A stretch of DNA of 64,000 nucleotides, taken from the NCBI GenBank assembly GCA_035771175.1, contig CM069593.1, positions 21,999,956 to 22,063,955 of the forward strand. Direction: 5' to 3'. A program made the translations under genes and the position numbers. Origin of the DNA: Paratinospora sagittata (taxonomy: Eukaryota > Streptophyta > Magnoliopsida > Ranunculales > Menispermaceae). The notes beneath the pieces are model-generated. The model was not told the DNA's origin and made no database searches. It saw only the letters and a program-made list of their open reading frames with translations. Below, one piece after another: positions 1 to 12,097 of the stretch. Position 1 is the first letter of the stretch, and every line of letters begins with the position of its first letter.

Positions 1-412
1 AGAGAGATGGTGAGACTACGATGAATGCGGGCGAAAATGCATAGATCGAAACGAATGAGTTGTAATTAATAAAGTTAAGAGTTGTAACTCTCGTGTAAAG
101 AGAAGCAGAAGCAGCAGTCACTAGTAACACTCTTAACAACAGATTCATTGTTAAATAGTGTTGCGGTAAGGAACCGGCATGAGTCTCGAGTGCTGCTTCT
201 GATACCGACACCTCAATGTTACTATACTCATAAAGCTCTGTTTTTTCTTTTTTAACTGTTTTGGGCGCGCTAGTGAGTGGTTCATTCCCATTAATGACCA
301 TGCATGTGCACCATGTTTTGTCGTTATGCCACTTTGTCCTGAACTCTTGGAGCTTTCTGTAGATGCCATGCATTTTGTCTGTCAACTCGTTTTCTTTTTT
401 TAATTCATCCAT
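1..412 (-). CDS. Unidentified open reading frame, truncated by the left window edge
   Basis: Read on the minus strand, an ATG at 412-410, directly preceded by an in-frame TAA, opens a frame that stays open for about 137 codons to the window edge. That is long for DNA this AT-rich, so it may be a real first exon. The N-terminus is charged and Lys/Glu-rich (MDELKKENEL...). Near the edge lies a hydrophobic stretch (MNLLLRVLLV...) that could be one membrane helix, followed by a segment containing SPAFIVV. I thought of a CASP-like four-helix membrane protein because of that helix and SPAFI, but the similarity is too weak to claim. The product is not recognised. A 72-codon frame over the same bases (start 369) is the competing reading. 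An intron may also lie within the interval. Confidence 0.35.
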   Translation of the reverse strand, partial: MDELKKENELTDKMHGIYRKLQEFRTKWHNDKTWCTCMVINGNEPLTSAPKTVKKEKTELYEYSNIEVSVSEAALETHAGSLPQHYLTMNLLLRVLLVTAASASLYTRVTTLNFINYNSFVSIYAFSPAFIVVSPSL

Positions 413-3400
413 TTATTTTAGATGAGTAATAGTCTCCTTCAATTACCAAAAGAAAGAATTCCAAAAATCCGATTTATTAACAAAGGAGTAGTAATACATC
501 TAAGATATGTGCTCAAATCAATATATATTCAAGCTGATGTAACAAAAAAGAAAAAAAATATATTCTCTAGTCACCGTACATCACATCAGCATGAATATGA
601 TTTTAGATATAATTTTTTGATCGTAAAAATATTTCTCTTATCAATAAGGAGGCCCTAATATATGTGGCTATAATTTCCAAATTAAGTCAAATTAAATATT
701 TTGTAAGGATTTATATAACATGTCATGTCATGGCGCTATGTCTTGTGATGAGTACACGTGGAGTGAAATAATTGTCTTACATTAGATATGATTAAATTTA
801 TTACTTGAAATGTGAGTTTAGATCTACTCTCGTTACTATCGAAGTATTTTAGAAGTGACTAAGTTGGGAGCAATATTATATGAAATCTAAGCTCACCCAA
901 CACTAGCAACTTAAGTACAATACAATGCAATACAATAGCTTCCTGTTAGAGTAGCACTTAGGAACAAACACATTTTTTTTAAAAAGAAGAACAAACACAT
1001 TTGGGAAACATACCATGGTACAAAGATCATATCACATTTTACTTTCTTGAATTACACATTACATACATGATTGGATGGTTTTTGAGAGATGTGTTTCTCA
1101 CTCGCATTTCTAAAATGTATTATTTTAACATTTTACATTCAGTTTACTTTAAAGGACAGTAAATGATCACTTGGTGCGGTAGTCACAAAAATTTGTGCGT
1201 GTCCTCGTATGTGGCTCATTTTAAATCCCCTGAAAAAATAAATGTTATTTCCAGCGTAATGTGCGTGTTTATAAGCCCTTTTGTTGTAAGTATATTCTAG
1301 GTACGATTGTATAGGTTTTAAGCTCACTTTTGTAAGGGGTTCACTTGCTCTTTATGAGTTAATATTTGTACATGATTAGTAGGTTCTTTTGGTAATTGTG
1401 TTGAGGACTTTTGTGAGTTAAAATAAAAATTCCACGCCAAATTGGGCATATTTGTTATATAGAATAAAGCTGAGATCTCACCCTGATTAGTATTGAAGTC
1501 TTTTAAAGTAAAATTTAATACTTGGACCTAAAGGTGGTTAAGTTAAAAACAATATCAGTATTATTCGAGATTCATGTCATTCCAACGCTATGTCTGAGGC
1601 TTTAGCATGGAGGATTAACAAAAAAATAAAAATAAAAATGGTCCTTTGAAAGGATGAATTCTCAATGTGATTGGCAACTAAATGAAGCCAAACATGGAAG
1701 CAACAATAGGTAGGGAGGCAGAAAAGTCTCCTTATGCCACCCAAACCACAGCCATTTCTCTACCTCTCATTGACTTATAGGGCCACTCCCTCATGCTCAA
1801 TGTTCCTCATTCCCTGTATAATCGCAATATGTCGCTTCTAACTACCTTCAAAGATGTGATTGAACTTGTGCAGATTCCCTCTTATGTTAAAAAATAAGTA
1901 AAATCCCCTCCTCCTCCTTTTGCTGCATCTTTTTTTTTCACCAACCAGTTTGGGATCTCATAATAATAATGAACTTGATCATGAGGAGATGCCACAACAC
2001 AAGTGAGACACAAGGCCTGAACTGTAGGGTCCAAGAGCCTCTAATTAGCCTCACCAATGTCCTTACAGAAGGTGCATGGTTTAAGGGGCAAGTGTACTTG
2101 GGGTCTTCTTCTTCTTGTTAAGTTCATGTTTCCTTACATTGGAGCACTTGGTATTTCAAAAATGGTCTCATGTTTCCTCTTGAAAATACACCTACTGGCC
2201 CCCCCTTTTCCTCACTCTCAGTACTCCTCTTTAGGAGTTGCAGTACCACTAGTTCTTCTTGTCGGGGGGATGAATTGGTCCCTGATTAAGAACCATCGAT
2301 CTATTTTATCAATAACCAGTTCAATATTTGAGAAAGATTTAGTTGGATAATTGGCTATTTGGTTTCTTTATGTATCACTTTTTTTCTTAAACAAATCATT
2401 TTTTGAATTTTTTTGAGCAACTAGAGTTGGGCTTTTAAGCACACTAAACCAATCTTGTATGTTGGATGCAATTGAATTGTGTATGTGATATAGTATCTAA
2501 TATGTATGATGAGCGCCGAAAATGAGTATAATTAATGTGTATGTATAAGAAGTTATGTCATGCTAGCAAAAAGGAAAAATGCTAAGGGAATTAAAATCTC
2601 CACTGACTCCACATCAAATCTGTAGCTTTCTTAAAAATTGTTGTATTAATGAATTAATGTTAAAATTTAATGTAACAGTAATTTGTAGCAATTTATGTGC
2701 TAATTTCAATTACTCTAGCATTGCTCAACATAAAAATGTGTACTAATAAATATATACAAAATGTTATAATAGTCATGTACAGCTAGGAGTGTGTCAAAAG
2801 GTTTTAAAGAATTGTTATATATTAAGCTAGCTTTATTCTTAATAGTAGTCTTGTCATTTAATCTTTATGTCATTAGTCAATTGCATATATTTCGAAATTG
2901 TTAGAAGTTTGATCACATTGGGTCTTACATGCATTAAAAGTTACTGGGATAAAAACACGAATCGGGCACTTTACTAAAGAATTAATCTGGTTATCTTGTA
3001 TTAATCCTTTAAGAATCACCAGTAATTATTAACTTATTAATCATAACATGTATATGATTGTTATATATGTTAGACATTTAAAAAAAAAAAACTGTCATCC
3101 AATATTGGATCATGAGTCTTATAATTAATTAAGAATATATAAAAATACCAATAAAATGGGGGATAATACATCTTTATTTTAAAAAAGAGGTAGTACATGT
3201 ACTAAAATCATCTATTTATTTATAATATGAAGTACTCCAACTACTTTCAAAAAATTGTAGGGCTAAAGATTGAATTGTATTCTTAATAGCCAACATTTCT
3301 CGGTGTTGTAAGAATACCTAAAATGGTTGCCCATTATTTTCAAGTTTAATAGATATAATAATCAAAATACATGCTAATTATAATAATGTACTTGACATTT

Positions 3401-3500
3401 TTTTCTGAATTTATCAGAATATAACTAGTAAAAATACAATTGCATTCATTAAAACAAATTAATTAATTTAAATAATTTAATATTAAAACATATGAATATT
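413..3500. other. AT-rich intergenic region, no gene recognised
   Basis: I see no supportable coding exon here. The frames present are short, lack splice context and match no family I know; the 97-codon frame at 2057-2350 is one of them. The stretch is AT-rich with homopolymer runs. No transposon termini were recognised by eye. Confidence 0.5.
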
Positions 3501-3580
3501 TCAACCATATCTCGTAGTTCGCTCTTTGTCTAGATCGTAACTTGGAAGCAGAGAGAGAGAGTGTGTGTGTGTGACGTCTG

Positions 3581-4290
3581 TGTCTCTTTTAAATCCCACG
3601 ATAAAAGGGGAAGAAAGGAGACAGCTTTTTTTAACTGATACTGCAATCTAGCTATACAGTCGGCAGAGAGAGAAGAAAAGAGAACAAATAAATGGACAAA
3701 TCTGAAACTATGGTCTACTGACCACCCCTTTTTCTGTTTTTAACACAGTGACACAAGTGATATAGTTGTGGATCGTATACCATTCATCAAGTTGATTCTT
3801 GGAGTTGTTCAAGAATATCAATTTTGCACACATACACAGAATAGAAAACAAAAAATAGTTATGAGATTTTTATGTAATTCAAAAAAAAAATTGTTAGGGT
3901 GTGCATAATCCTTTCAACTCATAATAGGGTTTTAAGAAAATGTATTTTTTCCCTACTTGATTTTCATGACTTAACATAGTGTTACAATTTTGATTTAGAC
4001 TTTACACTCCAACAGCATTACATTGAAGGAAGCAGAAAAAGGTAATTTGGAATGAAGGGAACAGAAAAAGGGTAATTTTTAATTATGGGTGGGATTAAAG
4101 GAATATAATTGAAAAAGAGGGTATATGGGAGTTGTGGTGGCCTACCAACAAACACGCGATTACGCTAGCAAAAACATGAACACAAGATGATGTTTTGAAG
4201 CCAAGATGAAAGGAGAGGCCCAACTAAAATTGACAACTCCTTCATCAATAACTCTTTCTTTCTCTTTTATTAAAGATGTCAAAGCACCCA

Positions 4291-4326
<36 letters not shown>

Positions 4327-4655
4327 GTCAGTTCTGACACAAATACAACTGATAGTAATAATCACTGTATCAAAACCACTTTATTTTATTTTTTTAATTT
4401 CTATTTTCTTTTGATCAACTTGAATTCTATATAATACAGGGTTTAATCTATTCTTTTCCTTTTTGGGTTCTTTGCTTTTGTTATGTGAAAATTGTTAGTG
4501 CAGATTAATGAAAAAAAATTCCTTTTTGTTGTGAAGGGGAAGAGGGGAAAAGAAGAAGAAAAGAAAGATCAAAGTAAAAAAGAAAAGAAAAGAAAAGAAA
4601 AATTATAAGACAGAGAAAAAGAAAAGCATGGGAGAGGTGGGTTCTGTACTGTCTC
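3581..4655 (+). promoter_or_regulatory. ARF4 upstream region with three AuxRE hexamers and a TATA-like box
   Basis: TGTCTC hexamers, the canonical auxin response element core, occur at 3581-3586 and 4650-4655. The reverse form GAGACA lies at 3618-3623. A TATA-like TATATA is at about 4695, roughly 560 bases before the ARF4 start codon, and would place transcription start near 4725. A CT microsatellite at about 4291-4323 lies between. The motifs are seen directly; use by auxin response factors, including feedback on this gene, is inference. Confidence 0.4.
4291..4323. repeat. (CT)n microsatellite upstream of ARF4
   Basis: An uninterrupted CT dinucleotide run of about 30 bases. It lies just upstream of the predicted ARF4 transcription start, where pyrimidine-rich tracts are common in plant promoters. 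Confidence 0.85.
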
Positions 4656-4830
4656 AGCCCTGTCCCCCCACCCAACACACTCATACTCTTCTCTATATAC
4701 TCTGATTAAATAACAGTCACATATCCCTCAAAAAAACTCACCACCAGCATCACCTTTTCTTTCTTCTTCTTTTTTTTTTTTGGTGCCTTTTTAATTTTGT
4801 TTTTCTCTGCGATTGCTCTTGCATTTGTCT

Positions 4831-5071
4831 ATGTATGCTTCTTTCCTCTTCTTCTTCTCCTTCTTCTACTGCTTGTGCTTCTGCTCCCTATGCTCACTAC
4901 TCTAAATGGGGGAGGAATCATATTTTGAGTTTCTTGTTATTATTTGATCTTCACCTTCCAATATTTTTCTATTGTTTTAGCTTTCTGGGTTCTTCTCAAA
5001 ACATGATTTTTTTGTTCTTATTTGTCTTCTTTTTCATCTGTCTCAAGCTTTTGCTTCATGGGTATCAATAA
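4831..5071 (+). promoter_or_regulatory. Two overlapping upstream ORFs in the predicted ARF4 leader
   Basis: An ATG at 4831 opens a 24-codon frame ending in TAA at 4903-4905. A second ATG at 4835, in another frame, opens a 78-codon serine-rich then hydrophobic frame ending at 5071. Both close before the ARF4 start at 5258 and downstream of the TATA-like box near 4695. Leader uORFs are known to repress translation of some Arabidopsis ARF mRNAs. Whether these are in the mature leader depends on the real transcription start and any leader intron, which I cannot determine. Confidence 0.4.
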
Positions 5072-5257
5072 ATCATGCATTTCTCCTCAGTTTTTCATCT
5101 TCTTTCCATTTTTCCCATCCTTTAGCTTTGTGGGCATACCTCAATTTCATCCCTCATAACATTTTTTTTTTCTTTCTTTCTTTTATGTGAGGAGTGTGAG
5201 TGGTGGATTGTTGTTGTTCTTCTGTTGTGCTTTTTTTGAGAAGAATACTTGGTGTTC

Positions 5258-7564
5258 ATGGAAATTGATCTGAACCATGCAGTGAAAGATGGGGAGAAGT
5301 GTGGATCTTGTCATGGGGAAAATTGTGAAAAAAGTGGTGGTTGTTGGTGTTCTCTGTCTAATTCATCTACTTCCTGTTCAAATTCTGCTGTTTCTTCTGT
5401 TTCTTCCTCAATTTACTTTGAGCTATGGCATGCTTGTGCTGGCCCTCTTACCTCCTTGCCCAAGAAAGGCTGTGTAGTTGTTTACTTCCCACAAGGTCAT
5501 CTAGAACAGGCTTCTTCATCATCTTCTTTTCCATGCTTGGATGTTCCTGCCTTTGGTCTTCAATCCCAGATCTTCTGCAGGGTTGTCAATGTCCAATTAC
5601 TTGTAAGTTGTGGGCTTTTCAGAAATTCAATTCTATGTGGCTTCATGAAATTCTTAAATTGTTATCTTCTGGTTGGTGTTTTGCTTTGCTCTCTTCCTAA
5701 TCCATTTTTGCTTCTTTTCTGTCTGGACTTTTAGGCCAATAAGGAGAATGATGAGGTCTACACACAAGTGACCCTATTACCTCAACCAGAGGTAATTTTC
5801 CTCATTGCTCCATAAACTTTATTCTTATTTTTTTTAATTGCTGACCTCACATATCTGTAGACTGCTTTTTATTTTGAGCAATGTGAAGCAAACCTGCTGA
5901 AAATTGAATTAGTTTCCCTTTTCTTGTATGATGTTGTGGTGTCTCAATGTTGGTGTTGTTAAAAGTTAATTTGGGTATTTAACCTATTCATTGAATTCAA
6001 TTTTTCTTCTATTTGTGAGCTTTTGTGCAGTTGGAAGAGAAGAATTTAGAGGTAAGTGGGCAAGAGGAGTTGGGAGGGGAGGAGGGGAATGGAAGTTTTC
6101 CAAGCAAATCCACACCTCACATGTTCTGTAAAACTCTGACGGCATCAGATACTAGCACCCATGGTGGCTTTTCCGTTCCACGTAGAGCGGCCGAAGATTG
6201 TTTCCCACCCTTGGTGAGATTGATTTTTCCAGTCTTCTTGAATTTTCATATATGTTAGTTTACAATCTCTTGATGGAATTGTTGCTAAGGTTTATAAGTT
6301 TTTCTTTAATGTTTTGCTTGCAGGATTATAAGCAGCAAAGGCCATCACAGGAGCTCATTGCCAAGGACTTGCACGGAGTGGAATGGCGGTTTCGCCATAT
6401 TTATAGAGGTTTGTTGAAGTAATTTTTTGAGTTATAGTACCATGAAACAAAGCATGAATACATGTGTTCGCATCCTAACAAATTAGATACAAAAGCCATA
6501 TGTAAAGTATGCTATTATGTTTCTGATTCATTGGTTTAGGTCAGTGTTGAGTGTGGCAAATTCCTAGAAAACAAGTTCTCTTGTGACCATAGGTGTAATT
6601 CTATTTACTTTTAGTATTAGATAACTAAAATGTGAATCTTTTGCAGGTCAGCCACGCCGGCATCTGCTCACTACTGGATGGAGTATCTTCGTTAGCCAAA
6701 AGAATCTGGTTTCAGGGGATGCAGTGCTCTTTTTGAGGTACATGCACCTAGTCAGACGTTTTTTTTTTAAAGATTTTTGTTTTTTTTTTCCTGTTTAGAT
6801 GTCTGGATCTTTCTCCTAGCTTAGGTAGGTTGTGGATTGTAGGGGTGATGACGGGGAACTCAGACTAGGAATTAGAAGGGCTGGCAGACCAAGAAACAGT
6901 CTTCCTAGTTCAATTCTTAGCAGTCAGCAAACGCATCTCAACATTCTTTCTTCGGTTGCCAATGCAATATCCACCAAGAGCATGTTTCACATTTTCTATA
7001 GCCCAAGGTACTTTTTAAAGTGTCATCTTTCAAGTTTAGATAAGATATCTGAGGAATTTGTAGTTTTTATTAATGCTTAGTTTTACGCTCATTATATTGT
7101 GCATGTGATGGATTTTTGTTTTCGATTCAAGGGCTACAGTAAAGAACTTATTCTGGACCAATGAATTGATTTTTGTAGTTGTTCTGATAATGTGTTTTAG
7201 CAATGTCTGTAAATGCTTTTTACCCTCCTCAAAGAACATGAAAATCAGCTTTGAGTCATTCTTGTATGGGGAAATTTCGCTGGAGTGAAGAGTCGATGAA
7301 TAAGCAAATAAATATTCGGTTTGACATTAGTATAGCCAAAAATGTTATAGGGTTCAAAAATTGTGATTTCCAACAAATCCTAGCCCCAAACCTTTGTAAC
7401 AGAGAACTAAGATGGTATATAATTGGAGCCAATAGAATCTTGTTTATAATTACAAACAACTGCTCTCTTCCTCAAGTTTTGAGCAAAGACCATGCAATCA
7501 GAAATCATTTCTCTGATCAGCATTTATCCTTGACTACATGTTTCTCTGGTAGAGGTGTAGCTGA

Positions 7565-7604
<40 letters not shown>

Positions 7605-10600
7605 GCTACTTAATTAGTGCTTATTATATGAGCGTAAATTGGGAGAGAGTATCTATTAGATTATTATCATTGTCACTACTTGGTGTAAATCACATTTAAT
7701 GGTCCCAATGTCCTAGTTATTTACAGTTATATTTTGTTTAGGGAACTTTGATTTCATAAAATTAATTGTGGTCCATACAGGCGATATGGAATTGTGGACA
7801 ATCTTTTCTTCCTTAAGAGTCCTAGGGAACAAGTTTCTACAGAAGAGAAAAAATTGTTAGTATTACCTTGATGACCGTTGTTGGGCCTTTTACTTGACAA
7901 CTAGAACTTTTAGTTCAAGTGGTTTTTGGCAAAACTTATCTTGGCAAAGCATATTAGGGTATCTGGGGACATAAACTAGTAAGAATGGCTAGTTTTATGG
8001 AAAGAGTTTTTCCTGTTAAAGTAGTTTTGTTGCACTAAATTCCAGCCAATACTTGACATTTTTGTAGCTTATCTGTATGTTTGATTGAGGAAACTAGATA
8101 AAGAATGAAGTGACAAAAAGAGAAGTGCAGAGAAATACATTTGAAATTGAGGGTATTAAGATGTGTAACCATGACATGACTCTGTGGGAATTTCCCTTTT
8201 GCACATATTGTGCAGATAAAAACTGCATCTATCATCTGCTTATTCTTGGTGCAGTAGGAATTTCCCCTATGCCTATATTGTTCTCTAAATTTGCTTCTTT
8301 GAACAACGTTTTAAACCTTCCTCTTGACAGGAATGGGTCATGGTTGGGAGAAAATAGAGTAACAATTAAGCCAAATATGGATTGTTTGGTAAAGCATGCT
8401 CCATGGAAACAGAATTTTGATCCTCTCCATTCCACCATTGAGTTCTTTATTTGAAGGCTTATTGACAAAGTCTTCATCTGACTGCAAACTTGGGAATAAA
8501 GAAGAAAACTAATAATAAAAAACCGTAATCCTTATTCTGAAGTAATATCTGTCAAAATTTCCTTCCTTCCTTAAACATCATCATTTGTGATTGTTGTTTA
8601 TAAATGGACTTGATATTTTGTTTTCTTGATTTTACCAGAAACTTGATTTTTATTTTATTTTTTTGTTTATTTATACAAAACCCTGTTGATGTTTTAATCC
8701 TTTAGAATCTCTAGAGTCCTGACTCAAGTTAACTTTGGTGCCATATCTTTATTCACTTCAATCATGTGGTTCACTTCATTTGACTTAGTTTGCAAGTTTC
8801 TGACCTTGTTTAAACTTTCTGAGCACAGAGGAAGCCCCGCAGAATTTGTCATACCCCACCAAAAGTATGTGAAATACATCAGCCATCCAGTGGCTATTGG
8901 GATGAGATTCAAAATGAGATTTGAAAAGGACGATACAGCAGAGAGAAGGTGTTATACGGTTGGACTAGCTTGGTACATTCAATCACACATTATTCTCTCA
9001 ATACTTTGACTTGACTATGTGGATGTTCTTTTGTAGGTGCAGTGGTGTGATAACTGGGATCAGCGATCTGGATCCTTATCAATGGCGTGATTCGAAATGG
9101 AGATGTTTGAAGGTACAGATACTTAAATTTTTGGATAAGCAAATTTCTTCAGAATGCTTTGAAAGCCTGTGGAGAAGGTACTGTGAGATTTTTTTTTGGA
9201 GTGGGGGGAGGGAGGACATATTGAGCTAATGGGGAAGCCTCACATCATATTATCATAAGAATGCCTGTACTGGTAGTACCTGGGTGAATGATAATTTTTT
9301 TCCATTGAATCTCTTCTTGTGAGAAGATTTTGTATACCATTTAGAATGATTTATTTTATTTTCCCACCATCATCAACTTTCTTGTATCTCCAAAATTTGA
9401 TTTTTTAACTTGGAAAATCCCTGCCATGAAATCCAACAGGTCAGATGGGATGAAGAATTCGTGAGTGATCATCAAGAAAGAGTTTCTCCATGGGAGATCG
9501 AACCATTTGTTTCTCTTCCAGGTTTGACTGCACCATCTGCCCCGAGGCTGAAGAAACCACGAACCACTCTGCTGTCACCCTCACCCGATAACCCTCTATC
9601 TGGTATAAATCTTTCAACAAGGGTATCATTTTCATTCATATTTTCTCTGATTTAGCTTGTCTTCTCAATTCTATTTCGTGTTTCATCAGTAGAGAGCGGG
9701 TTCGTGAACTCAGATGAATCTGTGGGATCCTCCAAGGTCTTGCAAGGTCAAGAAAAAGTTATTTTTGCACCACCTCAACATGGCGGTGGCGATAAGATAG
9801 ATAACCCAGTGGGCTTTGAGATGCACAAATTTATGGGCACAAATGTTGTTTCATCAACAAACTTAATCGAGCCTATGAAGGAGCAGCTCACTACTTACAC
9901 AGGCTTTATGGAGTCTGCAAGATTCCAGAAGGTCTTGCAAGGTCAAGAAATATTTCCTTTAGGGTCCATCCACGGTGGAACCAGGTTGGACGATTTAGCT
10001 TGGAAGAAAAACGAGCTTGGGTGCAATGTGTTTAACATGTACCAGCGGCCGCATCCCAGTTTCTACCCTCTTGTTTCCAACAGTATTGAAAGCACATACC
10101 CGACTACAAATGATAAATACAAAGCAAACTGCGACTCCACGCTACCATATATTACCAATTTCCAGGGAGCAAGTCTTCCATCCAATGTGTCTACTATTCA
10201 TAGAATGTTCCCGAGAATTGTTAGTAGAGAAGATGCGTGCAATCCAAGCACGACTAAGATTTTGCTAGAGCAAAGACCACCAGAGAACTTATCTGTTGCA
10301 CCATCTTCCATAGACGGAGACCCAAAAAACCATGCAGAAGTTGGCAATGGCACAAATTCCAGCTGTAAACTTTTTGGGTTTTCCTTAACTGGGGAGATTC
10401 CAGCTTCCAATTCACAGAATTCTAACCGGCGAAGTTGTACCAAGGTAGCTAACTTCAATGTCTGTTAGTCTGATATTTGTTTAACTTCACTTCACCTGAC
10501 TCTTTCTCACTAATATTTGCTAACTAAAGTGAAGGTTCACAAGCAAGGGAACTTGGTGGGAAGAGCTGTGGATCTCTCTAGACTAAATAGCTATGATGAT

Positions 10601-11012
10601 CTTCTAAGTGAATTGGAACGGCTATTTAACATGGAAGGCCTTTTGTGCGATCTGGATAAAGGATGGCAGGTGGTTTACACAGATAGTGACAATGATATGG
10701 TGGTTGTTGGGGACGATCCTTGGCAGTGAGTATTATTGTATCATCTTGCTCCTGAATTAACCTGTTAATTTGATTTATTCGAAAATCTCACTACATTCTT
10801 GCATTTTCACACTTGGGTGTTTTTGCAGTGAGTTTTGTAAGATTGTTACAAAGATCCATATATATACGAAAGAGGAAGTGGAGAAGCTAACGATTGGGAT
10901 GATCAGTGATGACACTCACAGTTGCTTGGAAGAAGCACCGGCAGTAATGGATGCGTCAAAATCGTCATCGGTTGGGCAGCCAGATTCTTCTCTGACGGTA
11001 ATTACGATTTGA
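5258..11012 (+). CDS. ARF4: Auxin response factor 4 (ARF4), 12 exons
   Basis: Nuclear transcription factor that binds auxin response elements through a B3 domain. The clade (ARF3/ARF4) acts as repressors in organ polarity and phase change. Exons by splice signals: 5258-5602, 5735-5791, 6031-6213, 6324-6408, 6647-6737, 6843-7007, 8829-8948, 9037-9112, 9440-9602, 9690-10444, 10535-10725, 10829-11012. They total 2415 nt and encode 804 residues in frame. The start is the ATG of MEIDLN, not the TTG nine bases earlier. Domains: dimerisation/B3 region with [10 protein letters not shown] and [20 protein letters not shown] (B3 about 165-255), ARF middle domain (about 280-360), and a C-terminal PB1 domain with the acidic [14 protein letters not shown] motif. 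The PB1 domain separates it from ARF3, which lacks one. VLQGQE occurs twice, marking the tasiR-ARF sites. Intron 6 is long (1.8 kb) and carries a TA microsatellite. Confidence 0.95.
7569..7599. repeat. (TA)n microsatellite in ARF4 intron 6
   Basis: A pure TA run of about 30 bases within the longest ARF4 intron (7008-8828). Likely length-polymorphic. Confidence 0.85.
9734..9754 (+). promoter_or_regulatory. TAS3 tasiR-ARF target site 1 in ARF4 exon 10
   Basis: The 21 bases containing AAGGTCTTGCAAGGTCAAGA encode KVLQGQE (residues 444-450). They are complementary to the conserved TAS3-derived tasiR-ARF, with a G:U or mismatch near the centre. ARF3 and ARF4 of land plants carry such sites, cleaved through the miR390-TAS3-AGO7 pathway. 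The site is seen directly; cleavage here is inferred from family knowledge. Confidence 0.9.
9929..9949 (+). promoter_or_regulatory. TAS3 tasiR-ARF target site 2 in ARF4 exon 10
   Basis: A second 21-base site, identical to the first and 195 bases (65 codons, same frame) downstream. It again encodes KVLQGQE (residues 509-515). The two-site arrangement is the known ARF3/ARF4 pattern. Confidence 0.9.
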
Positions 11013-12097
11013 CACAGGCGAGAACATTCCAATTAAGTTCTCCCTGAGATGGTAGTGTGGGACTTGATGCTAGATTTTCTTCAAAATCACCATTTGTACT
11101 AGATTTAGAGTGATAAGTGCTACTTGAATTGGTTAGCTTTCCATGGCATATTCAGCTGCAGGTCGAAGACCCATCGAGCTGAACTGCCAAGAAGTTTTTT
11201 CTTTGAACCAGGTTGCTTACAGGGTGAACTTGAGCTACCTGTTTCAATGCAGCCCCTGTCCTACCTTGATTTGCTTTACTTCAAAAACGGCAAATCAATG
11301 TTTAAGTTTTTATGGTTTTTTTGGCATGGCAATGTATCATTTATCACATGTTACTAGCATGTTTGCTTCTTCTAAATATAGTAGTCTGATGGTTTTGTTT
11401 GTTGAATTTACAACCTTTTTTTGTTATTCTTTTTGCTCCATTAGAACACTTCTCCCAGAATTTCAAAAAATGCTAAAGCTTAAATGATATATAATCCATC
11501 AGTATATTACTAAGCAACAGAGTTGTTTTTGGATTGAATCTTAAGTTTGAAATGAGGATGGTGAAGATCTTTGAAAAAAAAAATCTAACGCAAGGAGGAC
11601 ACAGAAACTGATGTATCGAATCCATTGAACACTAAATAAGTCTTGTTTTTTAATTCCACTTGTGAAAATGATTACGCGGGAGCCAAAGCGAATGTTTTGT
11701 ACACGAGCACACTTCGTAAATCCAAAACGCAATATAAAAACGTCAATAATGAAGGCTGCGAGGAGAAAACCAGACAGAACCAGAGAGCCCAGATTTGATT
11801 CTCACTCGCTACTAAGCTGACTAAGTCACATGCAACTGTTGAACGCACACACACAAACAAAAGTCCAACTTACTGTTACTCCACCAATAAATATAGCCGT
11901 TAAACATGCCACGTGTCTCCATCCCACCGCTCTTTTGTCCTCTTCCTCCCTCGTATTCCTTCCTTTCTTCTTCTTCTTACAAAAACACAGCAATTCTTCC
12001 TCTTTTTCCAACGATTCTTCATCGTCTTTTGCAAGAAAGCAACAAATTTTAATAAAAACTCCACCAAATCTCTAATGGGTATTCATCAGAATCAGCA
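11013..12097 (+). promoter_or_regulatory. ARF4 3' flank and lectin receptor kinase promoter
   Basis: The first part is ARF4 3' UTR and flank. A G-box CACGTG lies at 11910-11915 and a TATA-like AATAAATATA at about 11886, about 200 bases before the receptor kinase start. The last 150 bases are pyrimidine- and A-rich, like a leader. The short ATG at about 12075 (ATGGGTATTC...) is in another frame and short, so it may be a small uORF. No other gene seen. Confidence 0.4.

Noticed and set aside
2057..2350. 97-codon hydrophobic ORF upstream of ARF4
   Set aside because: No recognisable motif, no splice or promoter context; probably chance.
8110..8477. 114- and 81-codon ORFs inside ARF4 intron 6
   Set aside because: They lie between well-defined ARF exons, overlap each other on opposite strands and resemble no family.
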